A stretch of 32,925 bases of DNA, from positions 281,114 through 314,038 of the forward strand of contig KV908458.1 of assembly GCA_002005505.1 (NCBI GenBank), written 5' to 3'. Source of the stretch: Botryococcus braunii (lineage: Eukaryota > Chlorophyta > Trebouxiophyceae). Positions 10,701 through 32,460 of this stretch are shown in pieces. The position numbers and the translations under genes were made by a program. A model generated the notes under the pieces. It saw only the letters and a program-made list of their open reading frames with translations. It did no database searches and was not told the origin of the DNA. Numbering within the stretch: position 1 is the first letter of the stretch; every line of letters begins with the position of its first letter.

Positions 10701-11719
10701 AGACTGGCGGCTGGGTGGGAAAGATCCTTTGGAGGACACCGAAACCGCCAGTGTTGCTGGACCTGAAAGTGGTCAGATTTCATCTATCATTAATCATCGG
10801 ACGCTCTTAACTGCCAAAGCACCTTGCATTGAGGGTACCACACCAAGGCTCTGGCTAATGCTATATACCATACAGGATGACAGGAAACACTTAACAAGTA
10901 TGGTACTGTTGGTTGCCCAGAAGTAGTACACGTATTTTTGCTAGTCCCACTTGCGTAGAATTCACGAGCAAGTGATTTGAGAAACGCATGAGGGTGTCAT
11001 ACATGGGCGGTTGAATGTAGAACAAGACTCTTGCATGACATTGGAAAGCAAGACCTATCTTTGTCAATAAGATAGGGCCTCTCCAAGTCGCATGTTAAGT
11101 CCATTAATGCGTATCCTCCTAGTGTTTGGTTAGTAACAGAATAGCGCCTTGACACATTCCTATTAAAGAGCACATTCCCAACATGGACATACTCAACATC
11201 CCGTCGAACACCGAGCACGACAAAGCTACACGCCCCTCCCCATCCCAGCAATCTTCATTCATAAGACAAAGCGACTGGCACATTAGCTACTTACAAGAAC
11301 AACTTTCAAAAGAATCGTTGTCCTATTGATGCCAAAGGAGAATCGACTAATCGTAGCGGATCCGTATAGTACGCACGGAGCCAACGGAAAGTTCGCTGCT
11401 TCCCTTCACACCGAAAGCTGCAGCAGGTCGCTTAACACATTTTCCATGTCTGAAAGCCTTCAAGGCTTCATGTGAGCAACGAAAGCCGAATAAGCATTGC
11501 CCGCGTCGGGACAACAGCAAGTTTGAAAACGAGAGACAAAAGCAGCATTTCTATCGACGAGAGCTCTGAGGCCGCGAATGAAAGCAGACATACCAATGGG
11601 TGCGGTGGAGCCTCGATAACTTCTTTTCGGGGTTGGGAGCCACATCCCACTCGCCGTAGCCGAGCCAAGACAGTGTAAAACAGTTCATTCAGCTGCAGTT
11701 TCACACCGCCCGTAAACAT
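4677..11719 (-). CDS. plant-type leucine-rich-repeat protein, 11 exons, 586 residues
   Basis: Coding exons on the minus strand: 11719-11594, 10762-10436, 10041-9936, 9481-9338, 8842-8727, 8441-8282, 7738-7594, 7084-6954, 6196-6022, 5737-5509, 4778-4677; 1,761 nt in one frame with every intron GT-AG and phase-compatible. The product has a short helical N-terminus (about 1-120, including DLPPDLAQLLVEHLLLQKRL) then a run of about 24-residue LRRs of the form LxxLxxLxLxxCxxxxDxGL, as in the AMN1/F-box-like cysteine-containing class. Order, repeat content and total length closely match the Arabidopsis LRR proteins of the At1g15740/At4g23840 type as I remember them (about 585 residues; established knowledge, not searched). 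No signal peptide, membrane segment or kinase domain is seen, so a cytosolic or nuclear scaffold is likely. Molecular role unknown. The first exon is the least certain part. Confidence 0.87.
5509..5737 (-). CDS. LRR gene exon 10
   Basis: Acceptor ACGCTGCAG|GGAG, donor CCA|GTAAGC in phase 0. It encodes ELTKLETLEICGGKLSDVGV and then LLSLSGLRSLNLSQCNLSGS, the last complete repeats. Confidence 0.88.
5941..5958 (+). repeat. C homopolymer, one of several in LRR introns
   Basis: A C-rich run followed by A9. Comparable G or C runs occur in other introns of the same gene, near 5448-5457, 6767-6781, 8031-8043, 8617-8630 and 8994-9009. They make frames through them unreliable. Confidence 0.85.
6022..6196 (-). 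CDS. LRR gene exon 9
   Basis: Acceptor GGATTGCAG|ATGT, donor CTAAA|GTGCGA (phase 2). It encodes VDDGGLAGVARLTKLTSLNL and GLHHLAPLLNLRHLDLFSAR, the best-conserved pair of repeats in the protein. Confidence 0.87.
6611..6686. repeat. 23-bp perfect inverted repeat plus an internal direct copy
   Basis: In LRR intron 8, 6611-6633 is the exact reverse complement of 6664-6686 (arm starts TTAGACATCTGGGATAGTAA). A further copy of the right arm, with one T-to-C change inside the shared 20 bases, sits at 6635-6655. So there are three copies, one inverted and two in tandem, 28 bp apart. Confidence 0.85.
6954..7084 (-). CDS. LRR gene exon 8
   Basis: Acceptor TTGTCTGGGCAG|GGCC, donor ACCG|GTATGC. A stronger-looking acceptor (TTTTAG|GCAG) lies 36 bases upstream but breaks the reading phase. 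With this acceptor the join reads CQLTDR|AMDACCRMKDLEVL, which keeps the LRR spacing. Confidence 0.82.
7594..7738 (-). CDS. LRR gene exon 7
   Basis: Acceptor GTGGCTGCAG|GTTTG, donor ACAG|GTTTGT (phase 2). It encodes GLAKLGDLTGLTRLIVAYCN and TLVRMRELNLDSCCQLTD. The donor is weaker than the others but gives an exact family-like junction to exon 8. Confidence 0.85.
8282..8441 (-). CDS. LRR gene exon 6
   Basis: Acceptor GCCATGCAG|GTGC, donor GCTG|GTATGC (phase 1). It encodes VQDAGIAALVGLTRLKKLGL and ALVVMPALDDLDLSRCKLS, two LRRs. Confidence 0.88.
8727..8842 (-). CDS. LRR gene exon 5
   Basis: Acceptor GGCTTTCAG|GACTT, donor GAAT|GTAAGA in phase 0. It encodes LGKLEELDLGFCNMVSDSDA and then IASLTSLTFLQLSGTN: one cysteine-type LRR and half of the next. 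Confidence 0.88.
9338..9481 (-). CDS. LRR gene exon 4
   Basis: Acceptor GGATGTAG|GTCTC, donor CGAG|GTAAGC. The split codon gives LSG|LTNLRSLSL, and the exon continues with VTAQGVQHLKSLHNLRRLSF. It lacks the usual Asp in the turn (TAQG) but keeps every structural leucine. Confidence 0.88.
9815..9855 (+). repeat. T25-G16 compound homopolymer in LRR intron 3
   Basis: Twenty-five T followed directly by sixteen G. On the gene's sense strand it reads C16-A25, about 120 bases downstream of the exon 3 donor. Confidence 0.9.
9936..10041 (-). CDS. LRR gene exon 3
   Basis: Acceptor TTTTGCAG|GTAG, donor TCAG|GTACTT (phase 1). It encodes VGDGGLEHLVHQTSLATLRL and then CVRITDVGLSYLS, one full LRR with the canonical DxGL turn. 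Confidence 0.87.
10436..10762 (-). CDS. LRR gene exon 2: N-terminal helical region and first LRR
   Basis: Acceptor CACTTTCAG|GTCC, donor CAG|GTATGG. It encodes residues 43-151, including NSFSVQDIDDLPPDLAQLL, the block that precedes the LRRs in the plant homologues, and FLYSLDLTGCAGVSNEWL as the first repeat-like unit. Confidence 0.85.
11594..11719 (-). CDS. LRR gene coding exon 1 (probable start exon)
   Basis: Begins with ATG and encodes 42 residues starting MFTGGVKLQLNELFYTVLAR. It ends in phase 0 at a good donor (CCATTG|GTATGT), and the next exon also starts in phase 0. Adding it gives a total length equal to the family's usual length. Similarity is too low here to prove it, so another upstream exon remains possible. 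Confidence 0.6.
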
Positions 11720-12336
11720 GGAGTCTTCAACTGAACACCCAAAGCAGCATGTGTCCGTCGCAGTATCTCTGTGTTACTTCCTGGGGAATCAGGACATGGT
11801 CGTGCCTTCACGAACATGTTCTATGCGCGGGACCGAGATTGCCATACCTGATGTGGGTGATGTGGCCCTGCCGACTCGGACACTTGGCCCAGGTTCCTCC
11901 CAGAATCCCGCAGACGCACTCAGTGGTCCCCATACCGAGGGCCCCTCAGCGACACAATTCTGAACAGAATACAGATTCTTGGATTACAGGCTGTGCTATC
12001 CAGCTTGAACAGAACTGAGCTACAGAAAGTCAGGTTACATTGATGGAGCCAATACCTCGTCTGTTTTTGCATCTTGCTCCGTCCTTTACCCATCATCTTC
12101 TTCGTCATCATGATCACCGCTTAATTGAGCCTAGTATACATTCCTCCCCCTTTCCTATGCCAATGTCAAATGATCTGTGACACTCATCACTTGCACAGCT
12201 CCAGCACATCAACTCGCTCCTGCATTTAATGCCTCCAAGTTATCACCATATATGAACATCTGCTGGGCGGGTTCTAATTCTCTGTGTTGCATACCACCCG
12301 TCTTGTGCAGGAGGGATGCGCGTCGCATGCAGGATT

Positions 12337-12371
12337 TGCACACTGTACAGTGCAGCACTGCACAGTGTGCA
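12337..12371. repeat. hairpin, 16-bp arms with one mismatch and 3-base loop
   Basis: TGCACACTGTACAGTG, loop CAG, then CACTGCACAGTGTGCA. The arms pair at 15 of 16 positions. Confidence 0.8.
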
Positions 12372-12480
12372 CAACATGCTGCCTGGTGGCACACACATAT
12401 GTTGTCGCACTACACATACGGCAGTGGCATGCTCCATTCGTGGTGGGGGCCACCCCCAATGGGCTCCTATGCACGTGTGC

Positions 12481-12549
12481 ATGTGTGAGTGCGAGTGAGT
12501 GAGTGCGTGCGTGCGTGCGTGCGTGCGTGTGCGTGCGTGTGTGCGTGAT

Positions 12550-12617
<68 letters not shown>
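12481..12617 (+). repeat. (GTGC)n / (GT)n microsatellite
   Basis: Starts as GAGT and GTGC tetranucleotide repeats, then becomes pure GT from about 12557 to 12615. Confidence 0.95.
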
Positions 12618-14226
12618 ATGTCGTGATGTTGCACTGGTATTGCTTTTCCATTACGTCTGCACATCCGTCTCTCTGTTGTTACCCCTCTAACATGATGAGA
12701 CGAGTAGTGGATTTCAGACACGTCTAATGTGCTTACCGAGCCGTGGGGGGGGGGAGGTGCCCTGCAGATGTCAAAGGTTGGCTGGAGGCATCACAAGTCC
12801 TTGACCATCAAACAGTCATCTGCCCATATGGTCGATCTAAATCTTGGAGCCGAGATGAGCGAATGAATGAATGTCACACATTGCCCGTCATGACAATAGA
12901 TACAGCCAGAGAATACTACAAAACCTGCAAAGCTGGAAAGCACTGCTTTTAACGGACAAATCCTTGCGTGCCAGCATGGCAGCCAGCTACAATCAAGCAC
13001 GCAGCTGAGAAGCAGTCTATCCCTAGTTCATCCAGCCTGTCAAGAACAACGCAGAAGTTCTTTGGAGTACCTTCAACCGGTCCAAAGCTGAAGGGGAATG
13101 AACGGTCTCAAGAAATGTATGTGAGACGGCCTCCACGTGAGCAATTGCAAGGTGTGAAGCCCTGATAATCTAAAAATGATCCCTCATGAGTATTACTAAT
13201 ACTCTTATCGATATTGTTGTGCACATATTCGAGGTGGCCCAGCCAGTGTAGTGCTGGGAGGAACTTGATGTCATAGCAGCAAGATCTTACAAACGAATGC
13301 AAAGGATTGGAACCAATCATGTCGCGGGGAAGGGGGGGGGGGATAGATGTACTAAAGTTCCCGATAGATTACAATAGAGGGGATGCGAATTGCACCTGTC
13401 GCGACTCCCACGGTGCCCCATACCCTGGGGGTGCAAATTGGCTTATTTGGCGCCTATGAACCTACTCTATCAAAACTTTGCCGCCGTTGTGCGTGTGCTT
13501 ATGCAGTTCAACAGGATCCCCCATTCATTGCAGTCCCCACGGGACCGCCCTCACGCAACTCTCGGCTAAGGTCATGCTTATAATCTAGCTCGGCCCAAGT
13601 TGTAGTAACCCTTTAGCGGTCTGCTACTTGGAAACAAGCTGCTATTAAGTATTAGTTGACCCGTAACAAACCCATATCATAATATGGGTATTGCTATATT
13701 GGCAATGGATTAACGATTAACACTGAATTTGCTTCTGCTGTGGGAGAACAAGAGGGCCATAGCATCGATATCGTCGATCTCATAATGGCTAGTGCCCATG
13801 CCATTTTGCTCCGCCCACCCACCCTCCCTCCCTCCCTCCCCAACCCCTACATGCCCCTGACATACCGATCCATGAGGAAAATTGCACCACATGATTTTCA
13901 GGAAACGTAAATGGCAGTACCGGAAACAGATTCCAACGAAAAATTTTAACAGTGCTTCGAACATGCTGATGACATTATGAACATCTAAAATAATATTATT
14001 CTGTAATCTGCAGATCTGCATGGTAGGCCGGCCTTCCTTGAGCTTGCAAGGCATGGCAAAGCAGGTCCGCTGAAGTGAGAACGATGTGACAGAGGCCGGG
14101 GCTCAACATACCACATGTATGCAAGCATTTCACAAAATTGGATTTAAATCTGCCAGTGGCTTGTGCCCCAGGGACCTGGCTTGTCCCAAACTCTGCGTAG
14201 CAAGCCTTTGAACCACAAGAGCATCC

Positions 14227-23524
<9,298 letters not shown>

Positions 23525-24920
23525 GATACACCTCAGGATTTTGTCAACTGCCACTTATCGAATAGTGGCACCATCCCATGTACTTGTCAATAGGCAATTC
23601 CTTGCCAACACAGCGATTCAAAGTTCAACATATCGGAGTTCAAGACGAAATGTCGATTGCCTCTTTCTCAAAGTTGTTGCTCCAGTTCACTATCAACATG
23701 TTGCGCCGGCTCGCCCAACGGTAGTTACCATCCGGGCATGGCTTACTTATCCACTGAGGGACCCCCAGTCCCGCCAAGTGAGCCCCTACGAAACCCGGGG
23801 CAGCTACAACGGAGATTTGGGGGGGGGGGGGGAGTTTAGGGCTCTAGCCCCCATCTTCCGTTTCCTCAGACACATGCCAAGGCAAACCTAGTTTGGTTCT
23901 CTACGCACCGGCTGGTGAGCTTCACGGTTGCTCGGGCCGTGGGGCGGCAGTTGGCTGCGCGGCTCTCTTGTGGGGCCGGGGGGGGGGGGGGGGGGGTTGA
24001 TGTGCGAGTTTAGGGTTGGGAGATGGTTTTGCTTGGGGATGGTGGGGGGGAGGGGGGTTTGATTTCCTCTTATGTAACTCAACCTTATTACACAGATGCA
24101 GGATAAATGATTTACGGTGAAGATATTCAGTCCTTACAGGCCCCCTGGGTCAAGAAGCCCCAAGACTTTTGACCCAGGCCCTGGGGTTGACTTCTTCAAA
24201 ACGTCTTATTCTGTCAGTGAAACCTGCAAAGGGTTCCGTTGGGTCCTGTGTTAGTCCCCACAAAGCAATTGCCACTTACATACCAAGGTTGGACACGCTC
24301 CATATCAAACAGTATATGTAACCTGAAATAGTAAACACTAAATGGACCATAATGGTGTTTGGTTTCGTCTCGGGTCATCAATATCTTTGTGGTGAGAGGA
24401 TACATCTATACTCAGCAGAGGGGTACTTATTGCCTCTGAAAACGATCTATCATGAAGCACAGCCGTCACAGTTGCCTTATGCTTATATACACTTGTTAGG
24501 AGTTCACACTCCATAGAATTTCTCGAAGAGTCGCCTTCATTGAAGGGAAAAGTGAAATATATCACTCGTCAGGGGGTGATTGTGATCCCTGGTAGGCGTT
24601 TCAAAAAGAAGTCTAGCAAATTTGTGCCAAAGAAGGGTGGTTAGAGCTAGACAGTAAGTGGTGTTTCTTAGGATGAGATGGTACATATGTACGTGTACAG
24701 CTCCAGACCTCTGAAAGGGCAAGCAAGGCCTGAAGGTCAAATGGAGCAGTGAAACACCCCGGCCGGGCCCGATCTTGATGCATGCATTGTAAGAGGGATT
24801 CGAACGGGACATTCGTGACGATTCAGCACGATGATCCACATATTCGTTCTCCCCTCCCTTCCTTTTCGTGTCGCTCGCACCGTGTCTTTCTTAGCATGTT
24901 CCAAAGAGTTTTTATAAAAA
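23525..24920. other. upstream flank of the SET gene, no gene recognised
   Basis: It must contain the SET-gene promoter on the minus strand, but no clear TATA element or other motif stands out. It has G runs at about 23820-23832 and 23978-23996, and an inverted repeat at 24144-24178. Open frames are short and have no family resemblance. Confidence 0.45.
24144..24178. repeat. 10-bp perfect inverted repeat, 15-base loop
   Basis: CCTGGGTCAA at 24144-24153 pairs with TTGACCCAGG at 24169-24178. Confidence 0.6.
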
Positions 24921-24924
24921 CCTA

Positions 24925-25015
24925 TCACCTTTTGTCTCTGGCCCCTCGATTCCGCATACCCGCATGCAGGATTTATGGTGTGCGGTTAGGATAGGCTTCA
25001 CTCTTTATTCGAAAT
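24925..25015 (+). repeat. solo copy of the 677-1736 element's terminal sequence
   Basis: About 88 bases align with 1657-1742 at roughly 80 percent identity, including CCCGCATGCA, GTGTGCGGTTAGGAT and GCTTCACTCT. It is in the same orientation as the right end. No matching second end lies nearby, and it stops about 140 bases before the tandem array. Confidence 0.75.
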
Positions 25016-25159
25016 TCCTGCTGTCGTGCGAACGACTTTCCAAGCACAAAGAACCTTGAAACAAACCTTGTTGATTATAAGTATAACGCATCAAACCACA
25101 AACCATATACCGATACATGCACATAACCAGAAGGCAACGAACTGTGTGGACCTGTGGAA

Positions 25160-27450
25160 CTGTGTGGACTGCGACACCGGCCCTACCAGAAATTATTCCG
25201 TGGAGAAAGCCCTGTGGACCCCTCCTACCCCACACCGCAGACTGAGTGCAAGGTCCGCAGTGGGGATAGCCGGACCGCCTTCATGATCACGGTCACGACC
25301 CGTTGGTATCGCGGATTCTGTCGACGTTCTAGCATTCTTGTACTCCCAGACCATCCAGGTCCTTCATCCCCAATTATGGGGATCCACCACGCCCCGTGCC
25401 TCGCCCCTCGTATGCTACACGAGCAGACAAGTTCACACCTCTCAGAAATGGAAGCAAATTCTGTAAAAACAATTTCTGCCATATTTCTTTTGCGTGGGGC
25501 CTCACGTATGTGACGTTCATGGTTGGGGGCTTGAGCTTGTAGATGTTAGATTTTGAAGTCTTTTTAGACACTGTCAAGACTTTACAACTCAGTTGGCCAT
25601 AATGTCGAATGTTTTGACCGTCACAATTGCAATCTAATGAACATATCTATTGCCATGTGTGAAGGCCGGGCGCAAAGTTGCGACACCGGCCCTACCAGAA
25701 ATTATTCCGTGGGGAAAGCCCTGTGGACCCCTCCTACCCCACACCGCAGACTGAGTGCAAGGTCCGCAGTGGGGATAGCCGGACCGCCTTCGTGATCACG
25801 GTCACGACCCGAACAGGTAAGTATGCCGAATCAGCTGACCTCCCGCCTACTTGTACTCCCAGACCATCCAGGTCCTTCATCCCCAATTATGGAGATCCAC
25901 CACGCCCTGTGTGTGAAGGTAAAGTAAATATACCAGAGTGTGAATTGCGGTATTGTGGTTCGTTTTGTGCACAGCGCAAACGAGATGGTTTTGTACGTGA
26001 CGTTCATGGTTTGGGGCTTGCGCTGAAAGATTTTAAGATTTTGAACTCATTTTTGTTACAGTCAACACTCTACAGATGAAGTTGACCATTATGTGGAATG
26101 CGTCGGCAGACATATTTCGCGTTGCCACTATTGAATGTACCCATCTACTGTCGTGTGTGGAGGCCGGGCACAAAGCTGCGACACCGGCCCTACCAAAAAT
26201 CACTCCATGGAGAAAGCCTCCTACCCCACACCGCAGACTGAGTGCAAGGTCCGCAGTGGGGATAGCCGGACCGTCTTCGTGATCCCGGTCACGACCCGAA
26301 GGTGTAGGTATGTCGATTCTGCTGACGTCCAGCCTACTTGTACTCCCAGACCATCCAGAAACCTCATCCCCAATTATGGGGATCCACCACGCCCCGTGCG
26401 TGAAGGTAAAGTAAATATATCAGATTGCGAATTGCGGTATTGTGGTTTGTCTTTTTTCACAGCGCAAACGAGATGGTTTTGTACATGACGTTCATGGTTT
26501 GGGGCTTGTGCTGAAAGATGATAAGATTTTGCACTCTGTTTTGTTACAGTCAACACTCTACAACTTAATTGACCATAATGTGGAATGCGTCGGCAGACAT
26601 ATGTTGCTTTGCCATAGTTGAAGGCACCCATCTACTCTCATGCGTGGAGGCCGGGCGCAAAGCTGCGAATCCGGCCCTACCACAAATTATTCCGTGGAGA
26701 AAGCCCTGTGGACCACTCCTACCCCACACCGCAGACTGAGTGCAAGGTCCGCAGTGGGGATAGCCGGACCGCCTTCATGATCGCGGTCACGACCCGAAAG
26801 GGTAAGTATGCCGATTCCAATGACGTCCCACCTACTTGTACTCCCAGACCATCCAGGACCTTCATCCCCAATTATGGGGATCCATCGCGCCACGTGCCTC
26901 GCCTGCGCCCTTGTGCTAGAAGAGCTGACAAGTTCACACCTCTCAGAAATCGAGTCAAAGTTTGCGACTGACATATTCACTTTTCTCTTAAAAGTTTGTA
27001 ATCATTTTTCTGCCGTACATGGTTGGGGGCTTCCTATGTACTATCACTTAATTAAAGTTGGCTATATTTGTTATTGCATTGCTGTTGTTATTGTATTGTT
27101 GATGCTACAACGTCTAGTAATGATGCCACTTCCAGTCGTGTGTGGAGGCCGGGCGCAAAGCTGCGACACCGGCCCTACCAGAAATTATTCCGTGGAGAAA
27201 GCCCTGTGGACCCCTCCTACCCCACACCGCAGACTGAGTGCAAGGTCCGCAGTGGGGATAGCCGGACCGCCTTCGTGATCACGGTCACGACCCGAACAGG
27301 TAAGTATGCCGATTACGCTGACGTCCCGCCTACTTGTACTCCCAGACCATCCAGGTCCTTCATCCCCAATTATGGGGGTCCACCGCGCCCCGTGCCTCGC
27401 CTATTGTATGCTACCAAGAGCACACAAGTTCACACCTCTCAGAAATAGGA
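25160..27450 (+). repeat. five-copy tandem array, ~0.5-kb unit
   Basis: The anchor CCGGCCCTACC starts at 25177, 25686, 26184, 26671 and 27169, giving steps of 509, 498, 487 and 498. Each unit has a highly conserved GC-rich block of about 240 bp, ending in ATCCCCAATTATGG or a one-base variant, and a more divergent AT-rich spacer. Spacers of units 2 and 3 are alike (GAAGGTAAAGTAAATATA...), while 1, 4 and 5 share another tail (ACAAGTTCACACCTCTCAGAAAT or close to it), so the array is a mosaic. Unit 3 lacks 11 bp of the core. The plus-strand frame with PTPQTECKVRSGDSR and PPTCTPRPSR is open through the core in units 2, 4 and 5, shifted in 1 and broken by the 11-bp loss in 3. Whether it codes is unresolved. 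Confidence 0.92.
25665..25816 (+). other. exon-like 152-bp core of array unit 2
   Basis: Bounded by AG and by CAG|GTAAGTATG, a near-perfect splice donor. Cores of the same length lie at 26650-26801 and 27148-27299, and a 141-bp version at 26163-26303. Units 2 and 5 differ at only two core positions, both synonymous in the plus frame, but unit 4 differs mostly by amino-acid-changing substitutions. Coding use is therefore only a possibility. Confidence 0.35.
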
Positions 27451-28118
27451 TAAATTTATTAAATAGTTTTGCCGTATTTGTTTCGCGTTGGGCCCCGAAG
27501 ACTACAAGTATTTCCGTTTGTGCATCCGCATGGACCATCGCGGTGCGGCTGAAACGACAAGTTTTGTCGATAACACAGACGACAAATCCAAAAACACTTA
27601 TTAAATTTAAAACGTTTTTCTAATACCTTCGAGTGTTGGCAAATATCATCTGTACCCTTTTATGGACATTGAGTATTCCTCCTGAGCCGCATGGAACTGC
27701 AACCCAATTCGTACCGCGGCGAATAAGGTGATCATCTGGGTATACTCATGCAAGAACAATGCCAATGAAGGTCTTCAATGGAACTAACTCAGAAGGTGAA
27801 GATGAAGGAAGAGGTGGTTTACACACATAGATCTGATCGGATCACCAGAACAGAACGAGTACATGTGGATCAATGCAGAAGAGCATGGGTGCTTAAAACA
27901 AACTAGTGATGTTGCTACGGTGGTTATGTGCAAAACCGACAAGATCCTCGTCAGACATCCAGGTCAGACCACTTTCTCTTGTCACAACAGTGCAGATGTC
28001 ATTCTGCCAATAAAACCAACGGCAAAGAGCAGGTGCAAATAGCAAACAACCTTGGCGCACAGGGTTGAACGCATGGCACAATCAACTGGTACACATCACC
28101 AACCGCCTGCATGCAACA

Positions 28119-28154
28119 AATGTCACAATGATGAAGCTTCGTCATTGTGACATT
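28119..28154. repeat. 36-bp near-perfect palindrome without loop
   Basis: AATGTCACAATGATGAAG is followed directly by its reverse complement with a single mismatch (A to G), centred between 28136 and 28137 on an AAGCTT site. Confidence 0.9.
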
Positions 28155-29309
28155 AAGGGGGCAGGAACCCAGCGCCTGCGTCCCATGTGCTTTAAATATG
28201 GAGACCATCTGCACCCAAACCAGACAATAAGAACACCTGCAAATAGGCAATCGAAATGCACAGTATAAGAGGGCTCGCAGCAAAACATGATGAGGGCGAC
28301 GGAAGCACCGATGATGGGAAACATAGCTGGGCACCCTTTAAAGGGCAAAGTTGACAAGGAGACCATCCAAACTCTAGTGCGCTGAACTGTACCCGTTGTT
28401 GACGTATACACTTTGTCAAGGCATATGCATAGTCTACAGTCCACAGTGATCCAAGACACTGGAGATCAATGCATCTTAAGCAACCATGAATGGGTTTCTA
28501 GAGCTTTATAGCGTACTTGCTGCCTCGGCTTGCAAGACGAAATCAGTTGATACATCGGAAAGATGTACCAAGAGCTTTTGAACCAGGCACTCATTGCGCA
28601 GGAATTTGTGGAGGGATGTTTATGTCTTCGTTGGGTTCTCGCTGCTACATTGGGCAGTCAGCTTGTGGCTTGGCAGGTGATACAAACGGGTGGCACGGAC
28701 CGCCAGTTCCGGGGTGACTACTCTTGCTCTGGCTGGTTATGTTCAACCACGGCTGTGAAGAAGGTTGCATCTGTTCAGCCACTAGAGGCTGATGATGTTT
28801 AGCAATTCCCACAGTGCCTATGAAATTGAACCGGAAGTGCTGAGCGCTCAGTGACGAAGCGGACAATGATGCGGAGGTCATGCTGGATGTAATCATGCCA
28901 CCTTAGTGAAGTACATCTAGCAGGTAATTCCTGTGCAGCAGGTCCCATGTTGCAGAATGACCGTGACGGTGGGTTGAACGCTGAAACCATATCTGGATTG
29001 ACCAGGCATGATGAGGAAGTTACATGCCCAGGGCATAAGTGCAGTACCCGCTTAGGAAGGCATGGGGCACGGGGATGTGACATCCTAGATGCGATCAATG
29101 TAGTGCACGTTCAAATCGCGCCCCGTTTACATATTGCAACGTGATTATCTTTGTGCGGGTACGGCTATTCAACAATTTTCCCTTGAGAACATATTGCTAG
29201 CAAAGCAGATGTATTTCAACTCGGGTGAGGTTATTTTGTAGGACAGGGCTGACGAACCGCTCGAACCAACGGAAGTCTTCCGGCTTCACTAATTGACTTT
29301 CCACCAAGT

Positions 29310-29352
29310 CTTTTGTTGATTTGAACGCTTCTTTTGTTGATTTGAACGCTTC
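29310..29352 (+). repeat. 21-bp tandem duplication just upstream of the CASP start codon
   Basis: CTTTTGTTGATTTGAACG occurs twice in direct succession with a 21-bp period, ending about 10 bases before the ATG at 29361. It is probably in the 5' untranslated region. Confidence 0.8.
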
Positions 29353-29360
29353 TTAGAATC

Positions 29361-32460
<3,100 letters not shown>

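Larger units (their letters stand above)
11720..14226. other. intergenic between LRR gene 5' end and SET gene 3' end
   Basis: This should contain the promoter of the minus-strand LRR gene (just above 11.72 kb) and the 3' flank of the SET gene (just below 14.23 kb). I see no conserved coding block, only the 12337-12371 hairpin, the 12481-12617 GT/GTGC microsatellite, a small hairpin at 13671-13688 (CCCATAT-CATA-ATATGGG) and short unconvincing frames. No promoter motif stands out. Confidence 0.5.
27450..29360. other. intergenic upstream of the CASP gene
   Basis: Nothing coding is recognised; frames up to about 110 codons on either strand show no family features. It holds the 36-bp palindrome at 28119-28154 and a 21-bp tandem duplication at 29310-29352. 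The CASP promoter and 5' untranslated region should be near its right end. Confidence 0.45.

Noticed and set aside
24786..24806. TTCGAAT loop resembling a tRNA T arm
   Set aside because: The flanking bases cannot form the T stem and no acceptor or anticodon arm is visible.
25160..27450. A CRISPR array or rRNA/5S array as the identity of the 0.5-kb tandem repeat
   Set aside because: Repeat and spacer sizes do not fit CRISPR in this eukaryotic context, and the core does not contain the 5S rRNA sequence.
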